The translations under genes and the position numbers were made by a program. The notes beneath the pieces were generated by a model. That model made no database searches. It saw nothing but the letters and a program-made list of their open reading frames with translations, and was not told the DNA's origin. Below are positions 35,301-44,962 of a stretch of DNA of 64,000 nt, one piece after another. Numbering within the stretch: position 1 is the stretch's first letter; each line of letters begins with the position of its first letter. Source of the stretch: Larix kaempferi (lineage: Eukaryota > Streptophyta > Pinopsida > Pinales > Pinaceae); the NCBI GenBank assembly GCA_027924585.1, contig BSBM01000597.1, forward strand, positions 1,137,501-1,201,500, in the 5' to 3' direction.

Positions 35301-36693
35301 GCATGCAGCTGATGGCAGTGTAGAGAAGTTCAAGGCTCGGTTTGTGGCTCGGGGGTTCTCACAGGTTGAGGGAGTCGACTATGATGAGACTTTTGCTCCA
35401 GTGGCTCGGTATTCCTCCATCAGGGCAGTGATATTGATTGCAGCAGAGATGGGTTGGAGGATCCACCAGATGGATGTGAAGACCGCATTTCTCAATGGTC
35501 TTCTGCAGGAGGAGGTGTACTTGGAGCAGCCACAGGGATTTGAGACACATGAGAGAGATTCACATGTTTGCAGGCTTAGGAAAGCCTTGTACGGTCTGAA
35601 ACAAGCTCCCAGAGCTTGGTACTCCAGGATAGATGCTTATTTGATTTCGATGGGGTTCCAGAAGAGTGAGGCTGATCCCAACCTATACTACATTGTGGTT
35701 GGTGGAGATCCGCTCATTCTTCTGCTATACGTTGATGATTTGTTTATCACTGGAGATGAGCGTCTTATTGCTCTGTGCAAGAGAGATCTTGCAGCTGAGT
35801 ATGAGATGACAGATATTGGGCTGATGCATTACTATTTGGGGATGGAGGTATGGCAGGAGCCAGGTCATATTTTCCTTGGACAGGGGAAGTATGCTGCAGA
35901 GATCCTGAAGACTTTTCGGATGGACGACTGCAGGCCCATGTCTACACCTATGATCACCAACTTGAAGCAACTTCATGCTTCAGGTGGTAAGTTGGTGGAT
36001 CCCACATTATATCGTCAGCTCATCGGATCGTTGATGTATCTGGTCAACACCAGGCCAGACTTGTGCTTTGCAGTCAACACTCTTAGCCAGTTCATGGTGC
36101 AGCCTAGGAGTGTACATTGGAGTGCTGCAAAGCACATCTTGAGATACCTTGCAGGGACGGTGGATTATGGTCTGGACTACAGGGGTTCAGGTGGAGTTAG
36201 TTTGATTGGGTTCACAGATTCAGACTGGGCAGGTAGTGTGAGGGACCGGAAGAGCACTTCCGGTTGCTGTTTCAGCTTGGGCTCGGCAGCAGTGTCGTGG
36301 TTCAGCAGGAAACAGAAGTCCGTTGCATTGAGTTCTGCTGAGGCTGAGTATATGGCCGCCAGTCAGGCGACTTGCGAAGCACTGTGGCTTCGTAAGTTAT
36401 TGGTAGATTTATTTGATCAGCAGCTGAGGCCTACGGTGATTCACTGTGACAATCAGAGTTGCATTGAGCTCTCTGAGAATCCAGTCTTTCACGACAGGTC
36501 AAAGCATATTGAGATCAGATATCATTTCATCCGGGACTACGTTCAGAGAGGAGCAATTGAGCTTCAGTACATATCCACTGATCAGCAGGTTGCAGATGTC
36601 CTAACGAAATCTTTGGGGAGGGGGAAGTTTGTCTTCTTCAGAGATAAGTTGGGAGTGGTGCGGAACTCCTTCCTCGGTAAGAGGGAGTGTTAG
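32386..36693 (+). CDS. Copia Gag-Pol polyprotein, intact
   Basis: About 1,435 residues from MATGLRIEDRL. The frame opens further upstream (ATG 32317), but the related copy-2 has a stop in that extension, so MATG is the better start. In order: UBN2/DUF4219-type gag (residues 1-240), CCHC zinc knuckle C-Y-C-C...GHYASQC from about residue 253, aspartic protease DSGA at about 341, GAG-pre-integrase (LWHTRMAHLHHPAL), integrase with HTD at about 538-540 and PYTPEQNGVAERKNRS, a Gly/Ser/Thr-rich linker with GTGTGTG repeats, reverse transcriptase (SKWLYKVKH, DETFAPVARYSSIRA, LLYVDDLFITG with YVDD at about 1115), and RNase H (GFTDSDWAG, ALSSAEAEYMAAS). Domain order protease-integrase-RT-RNase H defines copia. 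No stop or frameshift, so it may be functional. The stop codon TAG overlaps the start of the 3' LTR. Confidence 0.97.
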   Translation: MATGLRIEDRLSGMENFVPWKARILLLLEENELWEEVVRNTTTYPITIPDGSDMTALSVFNKKDCKARRIILDAVKDHIIPHISGKTKAHEMWSALISLYESSNENRKMVLKEKLKSIKMTGGEGVTAYLTRISAVRDELAAVGEVVSPTELVRTAVNGASRPWHAFVQAIVGRENLPSWERLWDDFVQEETRRGLVQGSTSGGIADEENVALTAKGKKKKGPKKHGAKGQQQQQQPHHTQGGQKKDLSKIKCYCCQAFGHYASQCPNKKRKKGPGQQTTASAEIDEFGDRFQREFSLYAGQSERERVSLATSIDMDMQVEHSLLTGHQTGPSTTGTWYIDSGASRHMTGTREFFSELSRTEREVEVVLGDNTIVRAVGQGTVIFERESMSPMTLRDVLYVPGLKKNLVSVSTIEDRGLGVCFSDGRVQIYPKTTGVSTPMDIGVRCGRLYKLLFQPQHALAHSSSSSSSELCELWHTRMAHLHHPALGVLRSMVTGLPDFDSEQSDVCRGCALGKYTKTVFPTSDTRAAGVLDLIHTDICGPMSSVSLSGHEYYISFIDDYSRKTWIYFLRGKKSSLVLDVFQGFKALVEKQTGRKIRTLRSDNGGEYTIKEFSSFCRQEGIQRQLTVPYTPEQNGVAERKNRSILGAARAMLHDQGLPFFLWAEACNTAVYLQNRSPHRAVGSMTPEEMYSGKKPEVSHFRIFGSLTYSHVPSERRTKFEPTAERGIFVGYDETSKAYRLYIPGQRRVVVRREVKFEEERAFRKSRELEQEETPAPTPQLGQASSIQVTGPQVSGVTGSQGTGTGSTGSVVQISGTGTGTGTGFGTGSGSPVSGSQIAGSSGTSSSATGPRGGRPHASDTSSEEVTPGPEEPSRKKKPKWLQDTLKEAEAFGRPQEQIRTIFEPDRYGSALVASLRDSAPSTYEEASQHQVWRDAMMEEYHSIMKNDAWEIVPRPEGKSVVTSKWLYKVKHAADGSVEKFKARFVARGFSQVEGVDYDETFAPVARYSSIRAVILIAAEMGWRIHQMDVKTAFLNGLLQEEVYLEQPQGFETHERDSHVCRLRKALYGLKQAPRAWYSRIDAYLISMGFQKSEADPNLYYIVVGGDPLILLLYVDDLFITGDERLIALCKRDLAAEYEMTDIGLMHYYLGMEVWQEPGHIFLGQGKYAAEILKTFRMDDCRPMSTPMITNLKQLHASGGKLVDPTLYRQLIGSLMYLVNTRPDLCFAVNTLSQFMVQPRSVHWSAAKHILRYLAGTVDYGLDYRGSGGVSLIGFTDSDWAGSVRDRKSTSGCCFSLGSAAVSWFSRKQKSVALSSAEAEYMAASQATCEALWLRKLLVDLFDQQLRPTVIHCDNQSCIELSENPVFHDRSKHIEIRYHFIRDYVQRGAIELQYISTDQQVADVLTKSLGRGKFVFFRDKLGVVRNSFLGKREC
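36679..36687 (+). other. Copia-1 polypurine tract
   Basis: AAGAGGGAG directly before the 3' LTR, the primer for plus-strand DNA synthesis. It lies inside the last codons of gag-pol. Confidence 0.9.
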
Positions 36694-37913
36694 TTTTTAT
36701 ACCAAGGTCGAGTTCCCCTAGTGACTTGCCTAAGTAACTAAGTATGGGGTGGTGGGACCCTCACTTTAAGTGATTATTTAATGAGACTTTAATGTCATTT
36801 TTATCCTAAGTCTAAAAGTGAATGAGAAATTTATTACTTAAGTGATTTAATTAATAAAGTGTACTCTCATTTAATCTGGGCCATTGATTAGATTTAATCT
36901 CAGCCCTTGATTTAAAGATGCCTTTAGGGTTGGATAAAAAGGTAGAGGGAGGCAGATTACATTCATTATTGTTGAGTGAATGAAGAGAAGGGAGAAAGGT
37001 CGAGAGCTTGAAGGAGGTCGAGTTTGAAGGAGGCGCAGGTACTGAAGTTTGTCTGCAAGTTTCAGGCACGGGTTTCTAGATTCTTACTTCAGCATTGGCT
37101 CAGACATCGAGGGTTGCTTCAGGCATATATAACCAGCACTATCCAATAGACAGCTGGTGGCTACAGTACTTAACAGGGATGAAGGTACAGCAGGGTTAGG
37201 GCACGAGTTAGTACATAAACTGGGCACGAGTTAGCAGACATCTGGGCACGAGTTTCTGGGTACAAGTTTCCATAAATTCTGGGCACATTTCTCAATAGAA
37301 TCTGAGCACATTATCCCAGGCATTCTGCACACAGTTCGAGTACAATCTGGGCACATTCTCTTTGGGTTTCAGCGTTAATTTGAGGAGAAATCTGAGCACA
37401 GATTCGTGGTGCTGCAACCTGTCTGAATCATTTTTGGGCTCAGCTTTGAGACTGCTTCAGCACTGTTTATTCCAAGTGTTCCTTACAATTCAGAGCCTGT
37501 ACTTTCTACACATTTCTCGAGGCACTTTCAGCACTGCTGGGCTGCTGATTTTTGCACAGTATTCGAGAAATCTGCTGGGTGATATTTCACCGTAGAGATA
37601 AGTAAAATTATTTCTGCCATGATTTAATGTACTGAAGATATATGAAGCAATAAGAAACTGACTCTCTCACTCAACTGGTTTTCCCCGTGGGGGTTTTTTC
37701 CAGGGCTCGATTTGGCCAAAAACTACCGTGTCAAATTTGTGTGTGAATGTTTTGTAAATTAGCTTGCAGCCTGTATTTGCTTTCAGTGTGTGTTTACTCT
37801 TCACTTTATTTTGGCATTAAGTAGCTTACAGCCAATGCACAACAGGGCTGTAAGTGAAAACCACTTATAAATTGGCATTAAACCAGCAGGCGCTAGAAGG
37901 CAGAAAATCTACA
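36688..37913 (+). repeat. Copia-1 3' LTR
   Basis: Same length and nearly same sequence as 31036-32261; ends ACA followed by the target duplication TACCA. Confidence 0.97.
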
Positions 37914-37918
37914 TACCA

Positions 37919-38157
37919 AAACCCTGATCTCTCAGTGAGATTGACAGTTGAGATTAGTCTAAATCACTTATGTATTAAAAATGCACTTTATTAGACTCAA
38001 CAACAAAATATAAGACTTTCACTTCAATAAAGTGAATTACAAAATCAGGATGAATAGGGTGATATTTTCTTATGAGTCCCACATCCCTCATGGGCACTTG
38101 GGTGGCCCCATTAACTTCCAAAAACATGCCTGAAACATCACTGAAAATGGCTGAAAT
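37919..38157. other. CACTA interior between copia-1 and the hairpin
   Basis: No gene seen. Confidence 0.4.
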
Positions 38158-38241
38158 GCCTTGGAAACATTCTTGGCCATACAATACAGCGTTTCCATAT
38201 TTGGAAATGCAGTACAGTATGGCCAAGGATGTTTCCAAGGC
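38158..38241. other. 84-nt imperfect hairpin, MIRNA-like
   Basis: Left arm GCCTTGGAAACATTCTTGGC continuing through CATAC and a looser segment to TTTCCA; right arm is its near-perfect inverse ending GGATGTTTCCAAGGC. The stem is about 38-40 bp with few mismatches and a very small loop (TATT). Size fits a plant small-RNA precursor or a tiny MITE; no expression evidence is visible. Confidence 0.5.
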
Positions 38242-38459
38242 GTTTTGTACCCGTTTACGCATTTCCTTGTGTTTTTGGGATGGGTACACCACCATTCTAA
38301 GCATTTCCTACAACTTAGTGTAGTTGAATCGTGAATGTATCCATTTCTTGGAATATCTAGAAATTGTTAACTTTGTAAGATATACTTCATGTGGATGTAT
38401 TAAGTTTTTGAACTTAGTTTGTAAGTCGTCCATTTGAATTTTCTTTTTCTAGAACTTGT

Positions 38460-39131
38460 TGTTGGAAATAGTGCAACTTCAGAAGCAATTCTTATTATAT
38501 TATTGTTGTACCTCCTACGGGAGAAGATATTGATGTATTTGATCATGTATACCCTTGAAAGAACTAATGTAAACCTTGGGGTGAAAAACACACAAAGAAA
38601 AGTATCTTTAAATGTCATTTTATCTTCCCCCAAGTCAAGTCGGACCTGTCAGTTAGACAGGTCGGCCCAGTGGGTAAACTGCCCCAAAACAGTGGGCAGT
38701 CTGCCCCAGACAATGGGCAAAACTACCCCAGTTAGGTCGGCCTAGTTAGGGCAATTCAGGTCGGCCCAGTAAAAGGAAAATGTCACTTTTGATGTGTGTA
38801 AATAGAGAGGTCGAACCTCTCATTTGGACATTCACTCAAGACAAGTTTTCTCTAGTAAGAGAGGTTCGCTACTGCAACTAGGAGACTGATTTTTAGGGTT
38901 CTCCACTATTGGAGAAGTTTCTCTCTTATTTTTCTTGGGTTTGCGCTACTACTATCTGGGTGTACATCATTCTCTATTGGAAGGTGTGATCTTGGGGGAG
39001 ACAAATAGCTTTGTCTATGGTTGGGAGATGATTGTTCTTATAATCGTGGTTAAACAAGCTCCACACTCATTTTGTTTCTGTGCTTTTCCATTCTTTTTGT
39101 GATCATGGTTAGGTTGCTATAAAATACAACA
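38460..39131 (+). repeat. Probable solo LTR
   Basis: Begins TGTTGGAAATAG and ends ATAAAATACAACA, giving TGTTG...CAACA short inverted ends over 672 bp. Flanks CTTGT (38455-38459) and CATGT (39132-39136) would be a 5-bp target duplication with one mismatch. No internal retrotransposon sequence adjoins. It contains a repeated GTCGGCC(C/T)AGT / CTGCCCCA motif around 38640-38770 and TAAATAGAGAGG, a possible TATA region. LTR ends were chosen by eye, so this is moderate. Confidence 0.5.
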
Positions 39132-39136
39132 CATGT

Positions 39137-39939
39137 AAGTGGTTTGGTCTGGCATTTCATTGTTTCTAGGCCTTTATGTTTTAGTGGGGATATGGAGTAA
39201 TGTCAAACAGATCCAATATAGTGGGTAGTTCATTCAACTGCACAGCCTGTTACTGACAGCTAGGGGATACCTTAATGTTCTTAGTCTTAGAAGTTCTTCA
39301 CTGAGTTGGCTAGGGATCTTGTTTAACCAATTGGGACTTTTTACTAGATGGGCAGAAGATGATCACTAGAAGTTATATTATTGAATCCATCTAGTAACAC
39401 TTATGCCTCTATGTTTTTTAGAATGTGATGTTATTTCCAATATTAATAAATGTATGGATGTGATGACAGTAATGTATGACGAGAGATTTTTAATGGATGT
39501 GAGGTAGCAGATGGGTGATGTAAATTTTGATGTTATGGATAAATCCTATCCATGAGTATTGTTTAAAGGGTTCAGAATATTTCTCTTCATGTAATGTGAA
39601 TATCCTTGTTAGTTATTAGTTATAACCATCACACAAGTTTAGGTTCTAACCGCATTTTTATATGGAGGTGATTTCTCATGATTCCTCAAGTTTGACGTTG
39701 GGAAGCTTTTAAAAGCAACTGAAATTGGTATTTCATGCAGTCAACCCATAATTACTTTGACAATATGCTTGGATGCGAAAACCTACACTCTTAAGAAACT
39801 GAAATTACTGAAATTATGCTATCATGTACCCAAAGATTATCTGGTAAAGAAGAAAAAAATTATTCTTGGAATTTTAATACATGTTGGAAACATGTGACTA
39901 GTTATAATGCTAATCCGCTTGAGTGCTTTTAATGGGCAG
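39137..39939. other. Intron-like sequence before the NUG2 exon
   Basis: No further exon found. The T-rich stretch ending in AATGGGCAG is a plausible 3' splice site. It may be captured NUG2 intron. Confidence 0.4.
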
Positions 39940-40100
39940 ATGACTTTGAAAGCCAGCCAAGGGACCAGACTAAAATGGAAGGAAGTGGAGATGATGGTTT
40001 CAGAGACTTAGTGAGGCACACCATGTTTGAAAAGGGACAGAGCAAACGTATTTGGGGTGAACTTTATAAAGTTGTGGACTCCTCAGATGTGGTTGTGCAG
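39940..40100 (+). pseudogene. NUG2: Captured exon of nucleolar/nuclear GTP-binding protein 2 (NUG2/NOG2)
   Basis: NUG2 is a circularly permuted YlqF-type GTPase needed for 60S ribosome export. The frame reads [16 protein letters not shown], then [20 protein letters not shown] and Q. That is the very conserved block just before the GTPase G4 region (VLDARDPQGT follows in intact genes). It is a single 161-nt exon with an AG acceptor before it and a GTGAGT donor after it, in frame without a stop, so genomic DNA, not cDNA, was copied. I cannot find the next exon or the G domain; only a fragment is present, inside the CACTA element. Confidence 0.85.
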
Positions 40101-41009
40101 GTGAGTGTTTCCATGACATCTATTTAATGCAGTGCACATACATTATATTTTGTTGTTAGATAGAGTGGTAATGCACGCAACCTTCAAGACATTCTAGATT
40201 TAAAGGATTATATTTGTATTTCCAGTGAAATTTACACAGTTGTAGAGTTACAAAATGTTGTCTTTCTGGTGAGTATTTTTAGAAAAAAAGTGTGAATTGT
40301 ATTGCATGCTTTGATTATTGCAGTTAGATTTACTGGAAGTGCATACCTTGCTTGGAAGCAAGATTCAGTGGGCACTTGCTGTTTCTTTGTTTTGTTAACT
40401 CTCAGCCTGTTTCATCGTAGATATGAGATTCACTCTTAGATGTCATATGATTGGCAATTAATTTAGCTGAAGTATGGCTAGCTTTAATAGTCTTGTAATG
40501 ATTGCCACCAGAAATGACGATAGAATAAATAATATAAGAAGACCAGAAAGGCAGAAATCCACTAGTAATAAGTGGATTGAAGAGGTCAACAACGTGGGTT
40601 ATGAGAAACCCAGCTCTACACTTAAAAATTTGGCTCTAAGACTGTTGATCTTTGAAATGTCGTGAGGTTTAAGATTTGAATATGACTTAGTGTACCATGC
40701 GGTCCAAAGTTACCAGACTTGGAATTGAGAAGAACTTGGTGAGGCAGAAGAAAGAAGAATTAAAATAGGTAGTTCATCAAATTATTTGTCTCTAAAAGTC
40801 TGAAGAAAGAAGAATTAGTATCAATGGCCATTGAACACAATGAGCTGACTGCAATTGGAACTTACTCACTTTCATGATTTTCAATTAACAAGATACATAT
40901 TTATGATACAAAATTCATTAATAAGATACATATTTATGATACCAAGCACTTCCTTTCAGCTAAACTACTATGACAGAGGGGGTACTACTCTGTCAGAGTC
41001 ACCCAAGAC
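40101..41009. other. Intron-like sequence after the NUG2 exon
   Basis: No exon recognised. A 27-bp local duplication of AAGATACATATTTATGATAC lies at about 40889-40943. The frame 40474-40665 has no known motif. Confidence 0.4.
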
Positions 41010-41110
41010 TTGCACCTGGCTCCAACCGCTTAATCGTGTCTTGGGGGAAATTGAATCTTGATTGGTGGCATGACATGCCACCATCTTAACCGCTGGACCA
41101 TGGTCCCATT
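41010..41110 (-). mobile_element. tRNA-derived SINE-like element
   Basis: On the minus strand GGGACCATGGTCCAGCGGTT (A-box region, about 41087-41107) is followed about 45 nt later by AGATTCAATTTCC (B-box-like, about 41046-41058). The arrangement resembles a tRNA head of a SINE; the remainder of the element was not delimited. Confidence 0.4.
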
Positions 41111-42026
41111 GATGATTTTTCTACTTTTAAAATACTTAACAAAAGTGGACAGTAATTATCCCAGCAATTTTTAATGTTGATTGACCCTATGTCCAAACCA
41201 GATTTGTACTGAGTACACAAAATACTAAAATCATATATCAGAATAGAAAACAGCAAGAAAGGACAAAGACTGATTCTGGTATGGTGTCATCTAAATTATA
41301 TGGAAATGGATATGGATTCACTCCAAATTGCTCTCACAAAGTAAAAAATGCATACTGTTATGAAAAACTCAGATTTGTGTGTTATGGGATTGGGGAGAGG
41401 CTATTTTATAGGCAAAAGTTAGGGTTTCAGAGCTCCACACTCTTTCCTTTTTATTTTTATTTTTATTTTTGTTTTTGTTTTTGTATTTTTTAAGATATAT
41501 TTTTTTCATTTGGAGGATCCGCAGGGTTTATGTTTCCAACAAGCTGGTGGTGGTTTGAAACTGGAAATGAATCTTGAGCAGGTCCGAATTTGGATCCATG
41601 GAAACAAGGATCCTGAGGCCTTCATAGGTGGATCTAGTAAAATAGGGTATCATTCTAAACAGTATACATATTACCAATCTAATTGGCAATAACTGTAAGT
41701 TAGAGGAGAAATACCATACCATACAATGCAATTATTTAAAAATCTCCTGTTTGTCAAGCTAACTTAGCCCATTATAAATTAGAGAATAGGCTTTACCTTT
41801 TAATGGAGAGCCTTGGGAATCACCATTTCTACTTTTTAGAAGTGTTCTATAGATTTTAAAATTTTCACATTAAATCGTTAAATTTCAGTTCCTTGAAAAT
41901 TGAAATAGATCTCAATATAGTATTGCTTCCTTGTTCTTCGTACTAGTATGTATTTATGTAGATCATGGGGCCATTTGGCTATCAAAAGCTAAGATTATTT
42001 GCATTGATTTTGGCATTTTTCTACAG
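41111..42026. other. CACTA interior with one unidentified exon-like frame
   Basis: 41510-41692 (plus) is an open frame with GGGLKLEMNLEQVRIWIHGN, which looks like real protein sequence rather than noise, following a poly-T tract. I do not recognise the family. The rest shows nothing. Confidence 0.3.
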
Positions 42027-42138
42027 GAATGTTCTTTCTACAGTGAAGGCATCTGTCTGAGTTGACAAGTTCTCCAAAACTGACATCATCATCTCTCCTT
42101 CTATTCTTTCTGCAAATTTTGCAACATTGGGTGAGCAA
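42027..42138 (+). pseudogene. RPE: Captured exon of plastid ribulose-phosphate 3-epimerase
   Basis: RPE interconverts ribulose-5-phosphate and xylulose-5-phosphate in the Calvin cycle. The frame reads VKASV, a TGA stop, then [20 protein letters not shown] and ATLGEQ. That is the transit-peptide junction (VKASSRVDKFSK in plants) and the first beta-alpha unit, with the active-site Ser of SPSILSANF. An acceptor TTTCTACAG or CTACAG precedes it and a GT follows GEQ. The stop at 42058-42060 replaces the Arg codon (CGA to TGA), so the copy is dead. No later exons were found. It lies 2 kb from the NUG2 exon in the same orientation, which suggests separate captures because the two genes are unrelated. 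Confidence 0.85.
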
Positions 42139-44050
42139 GTTTGCTTTCAAACCCTTACATTCTCTTCTATACAATCCAAATTTCCTTCAATTGTGAGATG
42201 ATATTGAATAAAATTGCATGATAATATTTTAGAAGAAAATAAATAAACCAGCTATATAAATATAGTCTTTGTGTTAGATGGTGTAAAAATAAGTTTTCTT
42301 TGTTAATAAACTTTCTTAACAACTTAATATTGTACCTTAAATGTTAAAACAAGAAAGTGGCTTACTGTTCCTTGCAGTGGCTGGAATGAAATCACTATAT
42401 AATAAGTTCACAATCAACATTTATGATAGGGTTTATTTGTTTCAAGGCTTGGTGATATTTGGGTTCCCTTTGTGGTGAATATCATGGGGGTCAAATTCAT
42501 GTCACTCCAAAAGACCCAAAAATTATATCAAAACTAGGGATTTTGCATGTTCTATAAGAAGTTTCCCAAGATTGCCTTTGTGATTTTTCATGACATTACT
42601 TTGACCTACAGATTTTGCCTTCTTGATGATCAGTTTCAGGATATTTTGACCAAAAAAGTAGTGGACCATAGTTGAGTGATAGCTTGGACTTCTTGAAACA
42701 TTCCCTTTGGAAATTCTCAGGCATTTGTGTATTATGGACAGGCACCGGCAGTCAAGCCACTGTATTCCTTGTGAGATCTCTGAGCTGCACAGGGTACAGA
42801 GGTGAAATGCTAGGAAAATTGAGGACCTCCAAGTGGCACTCTCTCACCCCAGTAGCAGAATCATGCCATAGATTGATGCTTGAAAGGCCAAGGCTGAGGA
42901 ATTATCTGACTTGGTAGCTTGCCAGAACCAAAATATTGAGATATTGGAAGCAGATATAAACATGTTACATCAGCTGGTTCTTGGTTTGGCCAGAATCTCT
43001 CAGTCTTGGGTGTCTCATCTAAAGTTCTCCACTAGGTCTGTGAGAATTGTTGCCAAAGAAGAGGAAACAGTGCAACAGGTTTATGAAGATATGCCAAATG
43101 CAAATCCATCTCTGAAGCTCTCTCTTCAGGCAGACATCAAGCAAGAGGCCATCAGTGGTCATGTTTTCTTTCAAATTTCAGGTTCTCTTATGTTTTTCAA
43201 AACAGTATTAATTTTAGACCAGTTTATCAGGCATTATACTAACAGACTTTTTAGCTACTGTGCCAGAACTTCTAAATCCTCTCAGATAATTAGCATTTTT
43301 TTTTGAAATTTTGGATATGTTTGAATCCTTTTCATCAGACTATTTGTTCCTGTTTTATATTATCTCACTATTCAGTTCAACCACAGCTCCCTTTTCATAC
43401 AAAATTTATTCATTCCAGTTTTCTTTTTTTAATTAAATATTACAGCACTGGTTTTTGCATTTGCAGACGCTCAATGCAATGAACATTGAAATCCAAATTC
43501 ATAAAGTGAGATCTGAAAATAATCAAATTCCAGAAAAGGGCATTAACATCAAAACAAAATGAAATTGGCAGTCAACAGAACCAGGTTGTCCTTCATTTTT
43601 AGAAAAACTAAACTATTTACAATAGCTGACAAGGAATGGGAGGAGGACACCACAAGGTTACCTTTCCCTTGCTGTGATCGCTCAACTCAACTCAATTATC
43701 AGTCCTTTTCCCTACTTCTTGCTCCAGAAAATGAAAAAGATGCCCGAAAATGCTTGTTGCACCTTCTATAGTTGCATGATGAGCTATTTTCAGTTACATT
43801 CAAATAAAAAATTCCTTCTCTTCGGTTGCATCCTTCAATTGCAACTTGGAAGATGATGATTTTCTAATTTTCTGTTACAAATGGCTGATATGCATTATTA
43901 ATTGTGGGTTGGATAAGCCCAACTACATACCAACATTGATTCATTTAAATATTTGCACATCCTCCAATATCCATAGTGTCTTCATTCATGATGGAAAATT
44001 TCATACAGAAGGTGAGCAAAATGTGTTAACATTCGTCTATCCTGTAATGC
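42139..44050. other. CACTA interior with one unidentified exon-like frame
   Basis: 42905-43182 (plus) is an open frame (LVACQNQNIEILEADINMLH, later EEETVQQVYEDMPNANPSLK) with a coiled-coil look, ending at a possible splice site TTTCAG/GTTCTC. It reads like a real exon but I cannot name the family. Nothing else supportable. Confidence 0.3.
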
Positions 44051-44962
44051 TCAGAGTCCATCAATTAATGTATTATAGCTAACCAGGTCAGGCCTGCAAT
44101 CTTTCTTCAACATCTCTTGAAGGAGATCCCTGGCCTTCTCTAAATCACCCACCTTGCTGAACCCATGTCTAACTGTAGTGTATGTGATTTCATTATGCTG
44201 ATGGCCTATTTGCACCAAAACATCTAAAACCAGCAGAGCCTTTTCAAGCTTTCCTTCTCTACAAAGACCATCAATAAGAACATCGTATGCAATATCATTT
44301 GGATTTTATCCCTTACCAGCATTTCATGAAGCACTTTGGTGGCCTCCTGCCATTGCCCTTTCTGACAGAGACCATCAATAAATGCAGTGCATGTGACAAC
44401 TTTGGAGCATATCCTTTTGTTGATCATTTCATAGAAGAACTTCCTTGCCTTATACATACCATCAAGGAAGCATATTGTATATGGCAACATTGGGTCATAT
44501 GATTTTTCTCAACCATTCATGGAAGAGCTTCACACCCTACTCCAACTTGCTTTCCTTACATAGCCCATCCATAAGTGCATTGTATGTGACAAAATTAGCA
44601 TGTATGTTTTTGTCAGAAATTTCATGGAAGAGCTTCATAGCCTCCTCTAACTTGCCTTCCTTACAGAAACCATCAATAAGCGCACTGTACGTGACAACAT
44701 TAGGGCATATGTTTTTGCTGGGCATCTCACAGAAGAGCTTCATAGCCTCCTCCAACTTGCTTGCCTTGCAAAAACCATCAATCAGTGCACTGTATGTGAC
44801 AACATTAGGGTGTATGTCCTTGCTGTACATTTCATGGAAGAGCTTCCTAGCCTCCTCCAACTTTCCTTCCTTACAAAAACCATCAATAAGTGCACTATAA
44901 GTGACGACATCAGGGCATATGTTTTTGGTGGGAATTTTATGGAAGAGCTTCATAGCCTCCTC

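Larger units (their letters stand above)
31036..37913 (+). mobile_element. Ty1/copia retrotransposon, complete and apparently intact (copia-1)
   Basis: 6,878 bp. LTRs of 1,226 bp at both ends, perfect tRNA-Met primer site, one open gag-pol frame, polypurine tract, and a 5-bp target duplication TACCA at 31031-31035 and 37914-37918. I find only about three differences between the two LTRs (31095/36747, 31345/36997 and 31947/37599 regions), so the insertion is very recent. It lies in the CACTA interior, in sequence with no recognisable gene. Confidence 0.97.
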
